Below are positions 1 to 8,372 of a stretch of 29,549 nt of DNA, piece after piece. Below the pieces are notes generated by a model. The model was not told where the DNA came from and ran no database searches. It was given only the letters and a program-made list of their open reading frames with translations. Source of the DNA: SXOA01 sp051004015 (lineage in GTDB: Bacteria; Planctomycetota; Planctomycetia; Pirellulales; Pirellulaceae); contig JBPCKT010000097.1 of the NCBI GenBank assembly GCA_051004015.1, forward strand, positions 1 through 29,549. The letters are read 5' to 3'. The position numbers and the translations under genes were made by a program. How positions within the stretch are numbered: position 1 is the stretch's first letter; each line of letters starts with the position of its first letter.

Positions 1-336
1 TTCGCCATACGTGGTCTCCAGCAACTTGGAAGATGTTGCTGCAAACCAACGGCGAACCGCGCTCCATTCAAAATGGCTGCTTTTCAATTCTGCCCCTGCT
101 GCTGTTTTTGACCGCCCCCTGACAGAATTGGAATCCAATTCCACCTTCCAGCCATCGTAAAGGGTTACTTTGTGCCCACTCGCTTCGACCAGCATTGTCA
201 AACTATCGAGCTGCCACTCCGCGAACTGCCTCGCCTCCTCATTGGTTTGCTGCTTGCGGTGTTCCAACCACCAGCCGACGACTAAGCCCACAATCAGCGT
301 CACCAGCATCATTTCCCGGATCGAGAAGCGGAACAT
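1..336 (-). CDS. Small planctomycete membrane protein, C-terminus cut off by window edge
   Basis: The reading frame is open for 112 codons from an ATG at 336 to the left edge, with no stop, so the C-terminus lies outside the window. A strong Shine-Dalgarno (AAAGGAG) sits about 7 bases before the ATG. Residues 1-8 read MFRFSIRE and are followed by one hydrophobic helix (about 9-23, MMLVTLIVGLVVGWW). After that comes a charged, soluble stretch containing EHRKQQTNEEARQ. The FSIRE/FSLRSL-plus-helix start is a recurrent pattern in small planctomycete membrane proteins; the gene at 15511 has a related version. The likely topology is a single N-terminal membrane anchor with a short helical region and a soluble tail. 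No catalytic motif is visible and the function is unknown. Confidence 0.82.
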   Translation of the reverse strand, partial: MFRFSIREMMLVTLIVGLVVGWWLEHRKQQTNEEARQFAEWQLDSLTMLVEASGHKVTLYDGWKVELDSNSVRGRSKTAAGAELKSSHFEWSAVRRWFAATSSKLLETTYGE

Positions 337-421
337 AGACGGACTCCTTTGGGCGGCATTCTACCTCTAGGTTTCCCGAAGTCTCAACGTCAAACCGCTC
401 CTCGCTGGGGCCTCTAGATCA

Positions 422-1804
<1,383 letters not shown>

Positions 1805-1811
1805 GGGGGGT

Positions 1812-1851
1812 CAGGAGGCAGGAGGCAGGAGGCAGGAGGCAGTAGGCAGGA
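1812..1851. repeat. Tandem heptamer repeat (CAGGAGG x5.7)
   Basis: Four perfect CAGGAGG units, one CAGTAGG and a partial sixth unit lie directly upstream of the glycosyltransferase GTG start. This is the largest of three heptamer blocks in the 1805-2041 gap. Confidence 0.9.
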
Positions 1852-1876
1852 ACGCTCTTTACTCTAACACGGCGAG

Positions 1877-1922
1877 GTACTGAGTACGGAGTACGGAGCC
1901 CTACCCTCTAACCTCTTCCCTC
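1877..1922. repeat. Two further heptamer blocks (GTACKGA x3; TWMCCTC x3)
   Basis: GTACTGA-GTACGGA-GTACGGA occupies 1877-1897. TACCCTC-TAACCTC-TTCCCTC occupies 1902-1922. The units are unrelated in sequence to each other and to CAGGAGG, but the period is 7 in each. Confidence 0.7.
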
Positions 1923-1929
1923 CTCAACG

Positions 1930-1973
1930 AAAAAAGCCCAGCCGAGGTCTCCTAGGGGAAACCTCGACTGGGC
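1930..1973 (-). terminator. Rho-independent terminator of the YXWGXW-TPR operon
   Basis: On the minus strand a 13-base-pair stem (arms at 1973-1961 and 1948-1936, one G-U wobble) with a 12-base loop is followed at once by six T residues. It lies about 70 bases beyond the stop of the TPR gene and ends that transcript before the heptamer blocks. Confidence 0.9.
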
Positions 1974-1995
1974 TGGAGTTGTTGGGATTATTAGC

Positions 1996-2031
1996 CACGC
2001 CCACGCAAAGCCGTGGGCGTGCCATCCATTC
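1996..2031. repeat. Palindromic repeat family 'CACGCCCACG', copy A
   Basis: Arms CACGCCCACG and CGTGGGCGTG flank the loop CAAAGC; the copy ends in GCCATCCATTC. It matches the reverse complement of 8322-8357 at 35 of 36 bases. It lies between the TPR gene's stop and its terminator. Confidence 0.9.
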
Positions 2032-2041
2032 ATTTCCACGT

Positions 2042-3766
2042 CTATCGCATGAAGGTCAGCCCCGCGTCATCCGCGGGCCCCCCAAGCAGCTTGAAGGTGA
2101 ATCTGCTGTCGCCGTCCTGGGCGACGTGGCCGACCATCGCGCCGCCGTCCTTGCGTTGCAGGACGAGCAGCGAGCCTTCCGTGGTGTAGGTGCCGGAGAA
2201 GTCCTCATTCCGGCTTCCCTGGTTAAACTTCCAGGTAAAGGTCTTGTCGGACTTCAGGTCCAGGTCGAATTTGGAACCGTCGTCGCGGGTCGATTTCCAC
2301 TGCCCGGCGATGGCATCCGCGGCAATCGGCCGCACGTCCTCCCGCGGGCGCGGCTCTGGCTGGGCCGTTTCCTCGGCTGGCACCGGCGGCGGTGCGTCGA
2401 CCCCCTCGCGGTCGCCATCCGTGGGCTTATCGACCAGGGCCAGCATGTCCTTGGCGACGCGGTCCCTAGGCTCGAGCTTCACGACGCTGGCGAATTCCCG
2501 GGCCGCAGCCTGGGGATGTCCGGTCGTCATGTAGTGATAGCCGAGCAGGAATTTCGCCCCCGCTTCGTCGGGACGACTCTTGGAGTAACTCTCCAGAGCG
2601 CGGAGATGCGTGGTGTATTCCCCCACGTCGCCATACAGCGAGGCCATGGTGGCCCAATCCCAGCCTGGACCAACCGCCAGCACGGAGTTGAGCGTGGCCG
2701 CCGCGCCGTTGTAGTCCCTCGTGGCGAACTGCGTCAAAGCGCGGAATTCGTGCAGGACTTCGTCCGACGGGTTTTCCTTCACGGCCCGGTTGACCAGAGC
2801 CAATGCGGTGTCATAGTCAGCCGCCTTGAAGGCTTCGCGGGCGGACGCGAAGTCCCGCATCGCGATCTCCGACGGCGAGGCATTTGTGGTCACGGGGATC
2901 GGCTGGGCGTAGTTATAGACGACGTAGTTTCCGCCGCCGCCCCAGTAGGGATTCGCGTAGGGGTAGTAGCCGCTGTTATAGATCGAGCTGCCCAGACCCC
3001 AGCCGCCGTAGCCCCAACCGATGGGATATCGGCCGTAGCCATAACCGCCGTAATTGCCATAGCCGCCACCGCTGCCGATGACGATATTTCCCAGTCGAAT
3101 ACCATAACCGCCGTAGTTGCCGTATCCGCCGAAACCCTGGCCATAGCCAATCTGCGGGTTCCAGCCGTACGAGTCGTTCCAGTAGCCGCGATGCCAGGAA
3201 TGATTCTGGTAACTGGGGGTGTAGTTGCTCGGAGCGATGTTGAGGGAGCGCTGTCCGATGTTGATGTTGTTGCTATAAATCGCTCGGTCAACAGTCCGGT
3301 TCAAGTCGCCGGGCAAATTGACACCGGCCCGACGCACGGATCCCTCAATGCGTCCGTCCAGCGACCCATCGCCGCGAACCCGGCCGTCGCCTACGCGGAC
3401 ATTGCCGCCGGCGGAGCCGTCCGTGCGAACGCGGATACCCCCTTCGCCGACGCGAATGTTGCCCCCGGCCGAACCATCCGTGCGAATGCGAGCACCGCCG
3501 CCATCCACTCGGACTCCGCCGGAGGCATTTCCGCCGGCATTGCCGCTCGCGCTGGGAAGGCGAACATTGGGCACGCTGGGGAGTTGCACGCGAGGCACCG
3601 ACTGCCCGTCAGTTGCGGGCTGTTGCAACCGAGGCGAGGAACCGCCGCGGTTTCCGTTGTCATTATTTCCGCGACCGCCGCCGCGGCGCTGGGCGAAGGC
3701 GTCCGTCCCGGCCAGCGCGATGCAGAGCATCAAGCCGGCGAGTAATGTGTTTCTAAGTCTAAGCAT
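2042..3766 (-). CDS. Secreted Gly/Tyr-rich TPR protein
   Basis: The 574-residue protein starts with a signal peptide (about 1-25, cleavage after TDAFA). A Gly/Arg/Asn-rich region follows, then imperfect repeats around RTDGSAGGN-[IV]RVG (about 85-150) and a very Gly/Tyr/Trp-rich segment (about 190-290, YGGYGYGRYP-like). Next are 3-4 tetratricopeptide repeats (about 305-450), where short helices such as AREAFKAADYDTALALVNRA hold small residues at TPR positions. The C-terminal 85 residues (AGQWKSTRDDGSKFDLDL onward) look like a beta-barrel-type domain that reports solute or lipid binding in other planctomycete proteins; this last point is inference. AGAGGAG precedes the ATG. It lies 35 bases after the YXWGXW gene and so is probably in the same operon. 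A periplasmic or envelope scaffold role is likely. The function is not known. Confidence 0.82.
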   Translation of the reverse strand: MLRLRNTLLAGLMLCIALAGTDAFAQRRGGGRGNNDNGNRGGSSPRLQQPATDGQSVPRVQLPSVPNVRLPSASGNAGGNASGGVRVDGGGARIRTDGSAGGNIRVGEGGIRVRTDGSAGGNVRVGDGRVRGDGSLDGRIEGSVRRAGVNLPGDLNRTVDRAIYSNNINIGQRSLNIAPSNYTPSYQNHSWHRGYWNDSYGWNPQIGYGQGFGGYGNYGGYGIRLGNIVIGSGGGYGNYGGYGYGRYPIGWGYGGWGLGSSIYNSGYYPYANPYWGGGGNYVVYNYAQPIPVTTNASPSEIAMRDFASAREAFKAADYDTALALVNRAVKENPSDEVLHEFRALTQFATRDYNGAAATLNSVLAVGPGWDWATMASLYGDVGEYTTHLRALESYSKSRPDEAGAKFLLGYHYMTTGHPQAAAREFASVVKLEPRDRVAKDMLALVDKPTDGDREGVDAPPPVPAEETAQPEPRPREDVRPIAADAIAGQWKSTRDDGSKFDLDLKSDKTFTWKFNQGSRNEDFSGTYTTEGSLLVLQRKDGGAMVGHVAQDGDSRFTFKLLGGPADDAGLTFMR

Positions 3767-3801
3767 GATATTTCTCCTCTTTCTGTAAGTTCAGGTTCGG
3801 T

Positions 3802-5859
3802 CTACTTGGGTTCCTTGTCCTCTTTGGGATCTTTTTTCTCTTTGGGTTCCTTTTTCTCTTTGGGTTCCTTGTCCTCTTTGGGTTCCTTGTTTCCCTTGCC
3901 CTTCGGAGGCTTCGGTTCGCTGACGCGCTCTGGGGGAGCCGGCTTTACGGGGTCGGGCTCGATGCTCGGCGGGGCCTTGGGGGCTGGTGCCTTCGGAGCC
4001 GGCTCCTTGGGTTCCGGGATATCCTTAGGCGGGGGTGCTTTGGGTTCCCGCGGTTCGGGCCGCGACTTGCCGCGAGGCTCGGGCCGCGGGGGATTCGGGT
4101 CGGTGTCGGGCATCGGACGAGTCGTGGGCGGATTCTTCAGTTTTTCGAGATCGCGAGTTTCCGAGGGTTTTGGAGCCTCCGTCTTGGGCGGCTTCTCCCG
4201 ACCGGGGCGCGGGCTCTTGGGACGCTCGCCAGCCGGCGGCCGTTCTCCCGTGGTTCCGGGATCTATTTCCGGGCTCGGGGGCGGAACATCACTAGGATCA
4301 CTTCCCACGCGCGGCCTGGGTTCTCGGCTCGGCGGCGTCGTGTCCGTCGGCGAACCCTTGCCTTTACCCTTACCCTTACCCTTTTCGCCAGGCGACGGTG
4401 CCGGATCACGGGGGAGTGGGTCGGCGGGATCGCGCATCGGCCGCGTCTCAGGCCGCTCCAGCGGGTCTCGTTTGCCTGGTTCCCGCACACGAGGTTCGGC
4501 CGTTCCGGGTTCCCGTGCGCCGGGTTCACGCGAAGTTCCGCTTTCGGCTCTGGCGGCGAGTCGGGCCGCGGAAATCGGTGATTTCGGCAGCTTGACCGTT
4601 ACAGGTTCGGTCTTGGCTCCAGTCTTCGTACCAGTCTTCACGGTGGCGTCGACGTCGGCGCTCACTTTGGCTTCCGTCTTAAGACGCACATCGCGCTGCT
4701 GACGAATTGCCTTCGCGTTGCCCGCAAGCTGGCGGCGCTCCGTCTCCACCAAAGGGGTGAAGTTGTAGTTTGTCGTGCTGTTTTTGGTGATCTGCGTGAT
4801 GTTAGTCACGACATTGACATTCGTGTTACCCTCAATATTGGCGTCGAGCCAGCGGCGGTCGAAGGTCCGCGGCGGCCGCGCTGACTCATCGCGCACGAGC
4901 AGCTCATAGTTTCGCTGCACGTTGACCACCCAGTCTCGGTCGTCGCGATGCTCCCATCTCTGGTATGCGAAAATCGGGTCGTATCCGTAGCGATTCTGAT
5001 AGGTGAATCGGGGGTAGATGCCGATGGTCGAATAATTCGAAGCGTAGTAGTCGCCGAAATAACAATGGTGATACGCCGGACGCAGGAAAAAATGCGAAAC
5101 GAAAATTGCCGGGTTCACCACCAGGGTCGGTCGGAAGTAGAAATCAGGCCGCGAGTAAACAGTCCGCGTCAGGTACACCGGCGCGAAAACAATCCCGCGG
5201 CGGGGAACCGAGTAGTCCCAGTACCCGTCCACGAAGACGCAGCCGGAAGGTGTCCAGGCCCAAGACGACGGAACCCAAATCCAGTTCGCCCGGGGAAGCA
5301 TCCAGTAACCGGGTCGCCAAGCATGGCGACCTTCGTGCCACATCCAAACCCCCGGGATCCAGGCATGATCCGGCGAAGGAGCTTCGGTGCTCGGCCCATT
5401 TTCCAGGGTCTTCGGCGGCTCCGCGTAATACCGCGTCTCCACGAGTTCCGAGTTTGCCCAATAGCCCGATATCCATTGATGTCCGTCGTCGGCAACCGCC
5501 CAATAACCGGCAATCCATTCGCGTCCAGGAGGGATGGCCCGCCATACGCCGCTGATCCAGATGAAGTCTTCCCGTTCGTCATCCCAACCCCAGTAGCCCG
5601 GAATCCAGGCCACATTGTCCCCTTCCGGCTTCTGGTCCGGCGGCATTTCCTCGATCGCCTCGGGCGGAGCGGTCCTGATGGTCAACCGCGTTTGCGGCGA
5701 GAAAGTCATCGCTGCCGCAAAGGCCTCGTGCAAGGGGCCCCGCGCTAAAACCTCCACGCCTTCGTCCTGGTCTTGAGCCGCTAACGGCGGCGTTAACGAG
5801 GTCGTCGCATAGGACAAGATTCCAATCGTCAACAACGCCAATAAGTTACGAACCTTCAT
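3802..5859 (-). CDS. YXWGXW-repeat secreted protein with Lys/Pro/Glu-rich tail
   Basis: The 685-residue protein has a signal peptide (about 1-28, ending PLAAQ). From 84 to 214 it carries seven or eight short repeats of the form W-I-x-G-Y/V-W (WIPGYWGW, WISGVW, WIAGYW, WISGYW, WIPGVWMW, WRPGYW, FVDGYW), the YXWGXW family signature found in planctomycete and some proteobacterial envelope proteins. A Tyr/Arg-rich segment follows (about 220-330), then from about 400 a disordered Pro/Arg/Lys/Glu-rich tail with (KG)5 and five 6-residue KEPKEx units encoded by an 18-bp DNA repeat. GGAGAG precedes the ATG. Trp/Tyr/Gly ladders suggest binding of polysaccharide or hydrophobic surfaces in the envelope; that is inference. 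It is the first gene of a probable two-gene operon with the TPR protein. Confidence 0.83.
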   Translation of the reverse strand: MKVRNLLALLTIGILSYATTSLTPPLAAQDQDEGVEVLARGPLHEAFAAAMTFSPQTRLTIRTAPPEAIEEMPPDQKPEGDNVAWIPGYWGWDDEREDFIWISGVWRAIPPGREWIAGYWAVADDGHQWISGYWANSELVETRYYAEPPKTLENGPSTEAPSPDHAWIPGVWMWHEGRHAWRPGYWMLPRANWIWVPSSWAWTPSGCVFVDGYWDYSVPRRGIVFAPVYLTRTVYSRPDFYFRPTLVVNPAIFVSHFFLRPAYHHCYFGDYYASNYSTIGIYPRFTYQNRYGYDPIFAYQRWEHRDDRDWVVNVQRNYELLVRDESARPPRTFDRRWLDANIEGNTNVNVVTNITQITKNSTTNYNFTPLVETERRQLAGNAKAIRQQRDVRLKTEAKVSADVDATVKTGTKTGAKTEPVTVKLPKSPISAARLAARAESGTSREPGAREPGTAEPRVREPGKRDPLERPETRPMRDPADPLPRDPAPSPGEKGKGKGKGKGSPTDTTPPSREPRPRVGSDPSDVPPPSPEIDPGTTGERPPAGERPKSPRPGREKPPKTEAPKPSETRDLEKLKNPPTTRPMPDTDPNPPRPEPRGKSRPEPREPKAPPPKDIPEPKEPAPKAPAPKAPPSIEPDPVKPAPPERVSEPKPPKGKGNKEPKEDKEPKEKKEPKEKKDPKEDKEPK
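3808..3897. repeat. 18-bp tandem repeat coding for KEPKEx
   Basis: Five contiguous 18-base units each start GGG(T/A)TC and end TCTTT or close to it. They code for the charged C-terminal tail of the YXWGXW protein. Units differ mainly at Asp/Lys-coding positions, as expected of slippage followed by drift. Confidence 0.85.
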
Positions 5860-5937
5860 GGCAAACTCTCCGTTTAGTGCGCAAGGCGAAATGCTCCAAG
5901 AACAACCTCAAGCATCCTGTGTGCCAAATGCAGTGCA

Positions 5938-6045
5938 TTAATTGCCGCAACCGCCGCCAAAGAACAACCAGGCAATCACCAGAATCGGAAGGGGTATGCC
6001 CAGCACCCAAAGCAAGGCGAAAATACTGCGGTTTCCCATACCCAT
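5938..6045 (-). CDS. 35-residue single-span membrane peptide
   Basis: ATG at 6045 to TAA at 5938 gives 35 residues. A strong Shine-Dalgarno (GAGGAGAAGG) ends two bases before the ATG, with GGAG at a spacing of 6. The peptide begins MGMGNRS, has one hydrophobic helix (about 8-29, rich in Leu, Ile, Val, Trp with an internal GIPLP kink) and ends in a Gly-rich, Cys-containing tail (FFGGGCGN). A second in-frame Met at residue 3 is a possible start. It lies 78 bases upstream of the YXWGXW gene on the same strand, so it may lead that operon. Short peptides with a W(L/V)LGIP(L/I)PI helix are seen near envelope genes in other bacteria, but I cannot name the family. The strong ribosome binding site and clean membrane helix argue that it is expressed. 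Confidence 0.7.
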   Translation of the reverse strand: MGMGNRSIFALLWVLGIPLPILVIAWLFFGGGCGN

Positions 6046-6134
6046 GACCTTCTCCTCGGCGAAAAAAAGATTTTCGGAATTGTGGAACGCCCTTAGCGTA
6101 CGCAAGCTCCGTGCCGAACGAACGCGAAAAGATG

Positions 6135-6146
6135 TCGCTAAAGCGA
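6135..6146. repeat. Short palindrome with CTTTAG core
   Basis: TCGCTAAAGCGA (minus strand TCGCTTTAGCGA) shares its centre GCTTTAGC with the palindrome at 443-456. The rest of the gap 6046-6216 holds a T-rich run on the minus strand at 6061-6070 but no convincing hairpin before it. Confidence 0.35.
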
Positions 6147-6216
6147 TACTAGATCGTGACTTTCATCGCAAATCGTGGGTGCAATCGCAGCCAGCATGGT
6201 GGTTGCAACGCCAACA

Positions 6217-6678
6217 TCACTTCTGCAGCGACCAATCCTGCTCGTAAACCAGATAGCCTCCCGGCTGCATCCCCATCTGCTCGTAGACTCGCTGCGCCCG
6301 AGAGTTTCCCTGCTCCACATACAGCCGCAAGCCGCGGACGTCCGGTGTTGCCTTGGCCAAGGCGGCGATGTGCCGGAAGAGGGTTTTGAAGACGCCGAGT
6401 TTGCGGAACTCCGGCCGCACGTACACGCTTTGCAGCCACCACAGCACGCCGTCGCGCCAGTCGGTCAGCTCGAAGGTGATCATGGTCTGCCCCGCGACCT
6501 CTCCGTTAATCTCCGCCATGAAGTAGCGGCACATCTCGGGCGCGGACAGAGCCCGCTGGACCCCTTTAGACAGCACACCTTTGTCGAGCGTCTTCCCTTC
6601 GGATTCTTCCGCCAGGCGGAGGTTGAAATCGACGATCAGGGCATGGTCGTCGGAACGAGCGGAACGGATGGTGATCAT
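6217..6678 (-). CDS. GNAT-family N-acetyltransferase
   Basis: The protein has 153 residues, the usual size for a stand-alone GNAT domain that transfers an acetyl group from acetyl-CoA to an amine. It starts ITIRSARSDDHALIVDFNLRLAEES (beta-1/alpha-1). Motif A, LQSVYVRPEFRKLGVFKTLF (about 82-101), has the acetyl-CoA pyrophosphate loop as RKLGVF rather than the canonical RxxGxG/A. Motif B is GLRLYVEQGNSRAQRVYEQMGM (about 116-137), where NSRAQRVYEQMGM is the typical GNAT signature. The start is ATG with only a weak GGCGG upstream. It is 41 bases downstream of transaldolase on the same strand. The substrate cannot be deduced. Confidence 0.88.
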   Translation of the reverse strand: MITIRSARSDDHALIVDFNLRLAEESEGKTLDKGVLSKGVQRALSAPEMCRYFMAEINGEVAGQTMITFELTDWRDGVLWWLQSVYVRPEFRKLGVFKTLFRHIAALAKATPDVRGLRLYVEQGNSRAQRVYEQMGMQPGGYLVYEQDWSLQK

Positions 6679-6719
6679 GCCGCCATGATAACGGCAAAAA
6701 CTCCGTCGGGATGACTGGA

Positions 6720-7766
6720 CTACTCCAGTGCCGCCCGCTTTTCGGCGATGACCTTGAGCAGGGCTTTTTGGGGATCCGCGAATTTCTGGATCCCCTCTTC
6801 CATCAGGACGGATTCCAGTTTGGCCACGTCCACCTTGGCGGCAATCTCGTCCAACACGGATTGTGGCGGAAGCTCATCCACCTTGCGGGTGAAGGCGCGC
6901 CCCGATTTGGCGATGGCGTCGTTGGTCGCCGGGGGGTTGGTCTGGATGTCGCTGCCGGCGAAGGCGTCCACGTATTTCCAGGGGGGATCCTCCGGCTTCT
7001 TGGTGCCGGTGCTGGCGAAGATCATTTCCTGGGCCAGGGGGAGCTTCTTGTCCGCCCAGAAGTTACGGTTCTGCGTCCAGATTTGCTTGGCATTCACAAT
7101 CCCGACCTGTCCCTGCGCCGCGGGCGAAAGAGCATGAATCTGCTTCTCGGTGTAGATGTCGACGCGGGAGACGAAGATGCTGTAGACGCTCTTGAACTTG
7201 GTTCTGTCGGCGCGGCGCTGGGCACCTCTCCAAATGGCATCGCGGGCCGCTTCATACTGCCGCGGCGAGAAGATCAGCGTGACATTGAGCGTGACACCAA
7301 AAGCGCACAGATCCTCGAGCGCTGCCAGGCCGGCCGGCGTGGCGGGGACCTTGATCATGCGATTCCTATGACCTGCGGACCATTTCTTGCCCAATTCGAC
7401 GTAACGTCCCACCCGCTCTTCGAGCGGCAGGTTCGCCTGCGGGTCTTCAATCAGCGGGTCGAGCTCAAAGCTGACGTAGCCGTCGTTGCCTTTGCTCGCC
7501 TCCCAGACCGGCAGGAAAACGGCCTGGGCCTGCTTCACCAACTCGTCCGTTAGCTGCCAGGCCACTTCGTCGTCGGACAGTCCTTGTTTCACCAGCCGCT
7601 GAATGTCGGCATCGAAGCGGCCGGTGCGGATCAGGTCGGAAATGATGACGGGATTCGAAGTGGCGCCGGTCGCCCCTTCCGCCCGGTCGCGCTTCACCAA
7701 TTCGGGGTCGATGGAATCGATCCAGAGCTTGGTGCCGGAAGCGATGAGGGATTGCAGCGGCGACAT
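6720..7766 (-). CDS. tal: Transaldolase
   Basis: This enzyme of the non-oxidative pentose phosphate pathway moves a dihydroxyacetone unit between sedoheptulose-7-phosphate and glyceraldehyde-3-phosphate in the cytosol. At 348 residues it fits the classical TIM-barrel family. LWIDSID (14-20, Asp 17 position of TalB), EGATGATSNPVI (30-41, Thr and Asn of the active site), VSFELDP (98-104, Glu) and NRMIKVPAT (135-143) are all present. The Schiff-base lysine is K139. TLIFSPRQYEAA and the later helices also match. GGAG precedes the ATG. The gene sits between the Minf_1886 gene (53 bases upstream) and the acetyltransferase gene (41 bases downstream), which suggests one transcript. No inactivating change was seen. 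Confidence 0.95.
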   Translation of the reverse strand: MSPLQSLIASGTKLWIDSIDPELVKRDRAEGATGATSNPVIISDLIRTGRFDADIQRLVKQGLSDDEVAWQLTDELVKQAQAVFLPVWEASKGNDGYVSFELDPLIEDPQANLPLEERVGRYVELGKKWSAGHRNRMIKVPATPAGLAALEDLCAFGVTLNVTLIFSPRQYEAARDAIWRGAQRRADRTKFKSVYSIFVSRVDIYTEKQIHALSPAAQGQVGIVNAKQIWTQNRNFWADKKLPLAQEMIFASTGTKKPEDPPWKYVDAFAGSDIQTNPPATNDAIAKSGRAFTRKVDELPPQSVLDEIAAKVDVAKLESVLMEEGIQKFADPQKALLKVIAEKRAALE

Positions 7767-7819
7767 GAAAGCTCCATGCGGAAGATCCGAAGGGGACCGG
7801 CTAAGTAGCCCATCCTACC

Positions 7820-8251
7820 TTATTTCACCAACTCCTTGGCCGGGCGGCTAATGGCAAAGTCGTGCAGCAGGGCCAGTTCAAAGTCGTACACGTCGTCGAA
7901 GTGCTCGCGGCTGTCGTGGGGGGACTTGGACATCTCGCCGATCTTGATGAGGTTGTACACGATTTCGCCAAAATCCCCCGTGCAGCGCAGTCCCCAGCTC
8001 TCGAGCACGGGAAGGGCCAAATAACCGTAGCGATCATGGGCCAGGTGCCGCAGAGCGTGGCACAGGTCCTGACCCGTGATGTGCCGAGAGAGTTGCACTT
8101 CTAACTCTCGCTCGCCGGTTGGCGGGTAGAGGAGTTGCTGGGCGCAATGCAGCCCATCGCGGACAAAGGTGTAGGCGTCGAGCTTGTAGCGGTGGTCTTC
8201 GCACAGGAGCTTGACCAGGGGATGGACTTCATCAGAAATGGTTCGCGGCAC
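7820..8251 (-). CDS. Minf_1886 family protein
   Basis: The 143-residue protein has the run ISDEVHPLVKLLCEDHRYKLDAY and FVRDGLHCAQQLL, then SRHITGQDLCHALRHLAHDRYG and a WGLRCTGDFGEIVYNLI block, which I recognise as the Minf_1886 family of Verrucomicrobia and Planctomycetes. Its biochemical role is not known. I chose the GTG at 8251 because GAGG lies 6 bases before it. The frame stays open upstream to 8425, but only through a purine-rich tract and a palindromic repeat that give a non-globular, repeat-like peptide. It follows RicT on the same strand, with 121 bases between them. It ends FAISRPAKELVK. Confidence 0.85.
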   Translation of the reverse strand: MPRTISDEVHPLVKLLCEDHRYKLDAYTFVRDGLHCAQQLLYPPTGERELEVQLSRHITGQDLCHALRHLAHDRYGYLALPVLESWGLRCTGDFGEIVYNLIKIGEMSKSPHDSREHFDDVYDFELALLHDFAISRPAKELVK

Positions 8252-8263
8252 TTGGGGCCTCAA

Positions 8264-8329
8264 TCGAAGAGAGGTGGGATGAAGGGTGGGAAAGAGGAGG
8301 TGGGAGGGGTTTGGTCGGGGGGAATGGGT
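8264..8329 (+). other. Purine-rich G-run tract between ricT and Minf_1886
   Basis: The plus strand has seven runs of three or more G (8276-8278, 8284-8286, 8288-8290, 8302-8304, 8306-8309, 8317-8322, 8326-8328) within 53 bases. Loops of 1 to 11 bases separate them, which meets the usual pattern for a G-quadruplex. It is on the template strand for the minus-strand transcript. Confidence 0.55.
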
Positions 8330-8357
8330 GGCACGCCCACGGCTTTGCGTGGGCGTG
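8322..8357. repeat. Palindromic repeat family 'CACGCCCACG', copy B
   Basis: It is inverted relative to copy A (1996-2031) and matches 35 of 36 bases. It lies 15 bases beyond the ricT stop and could also act as a transcript-end hairpin. Confidence 0.9.
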
Positions 8358-8372
8358 AGGGGGTTTATTAAG

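Noticed and set aside
1979..3745. 588-residue ORF on the plus strand
   Set aside because: Antisense shadow of the secreted TPR gene. It lacks a ribosome binding site and its protein has no recognisable domain, while the minus-strand frame has a signal peptide, TPRs, Shine-Dalgarno and terminator.
4354..4386. Telomere-like CCCTTA hexamer repeats
   Set aside because: They code for the (KG)n segment of the YXWGXW protein's tail; a coding low-complexity tract explains them.
6061..6070. Possible minus-strand terminator T-run (TTTTTTT)
   Set aside because: No G+C-rich hairpin precedes it. It lies just before the Shine-Dalgarno of the 35-residue gene, where A/T richness is expected.
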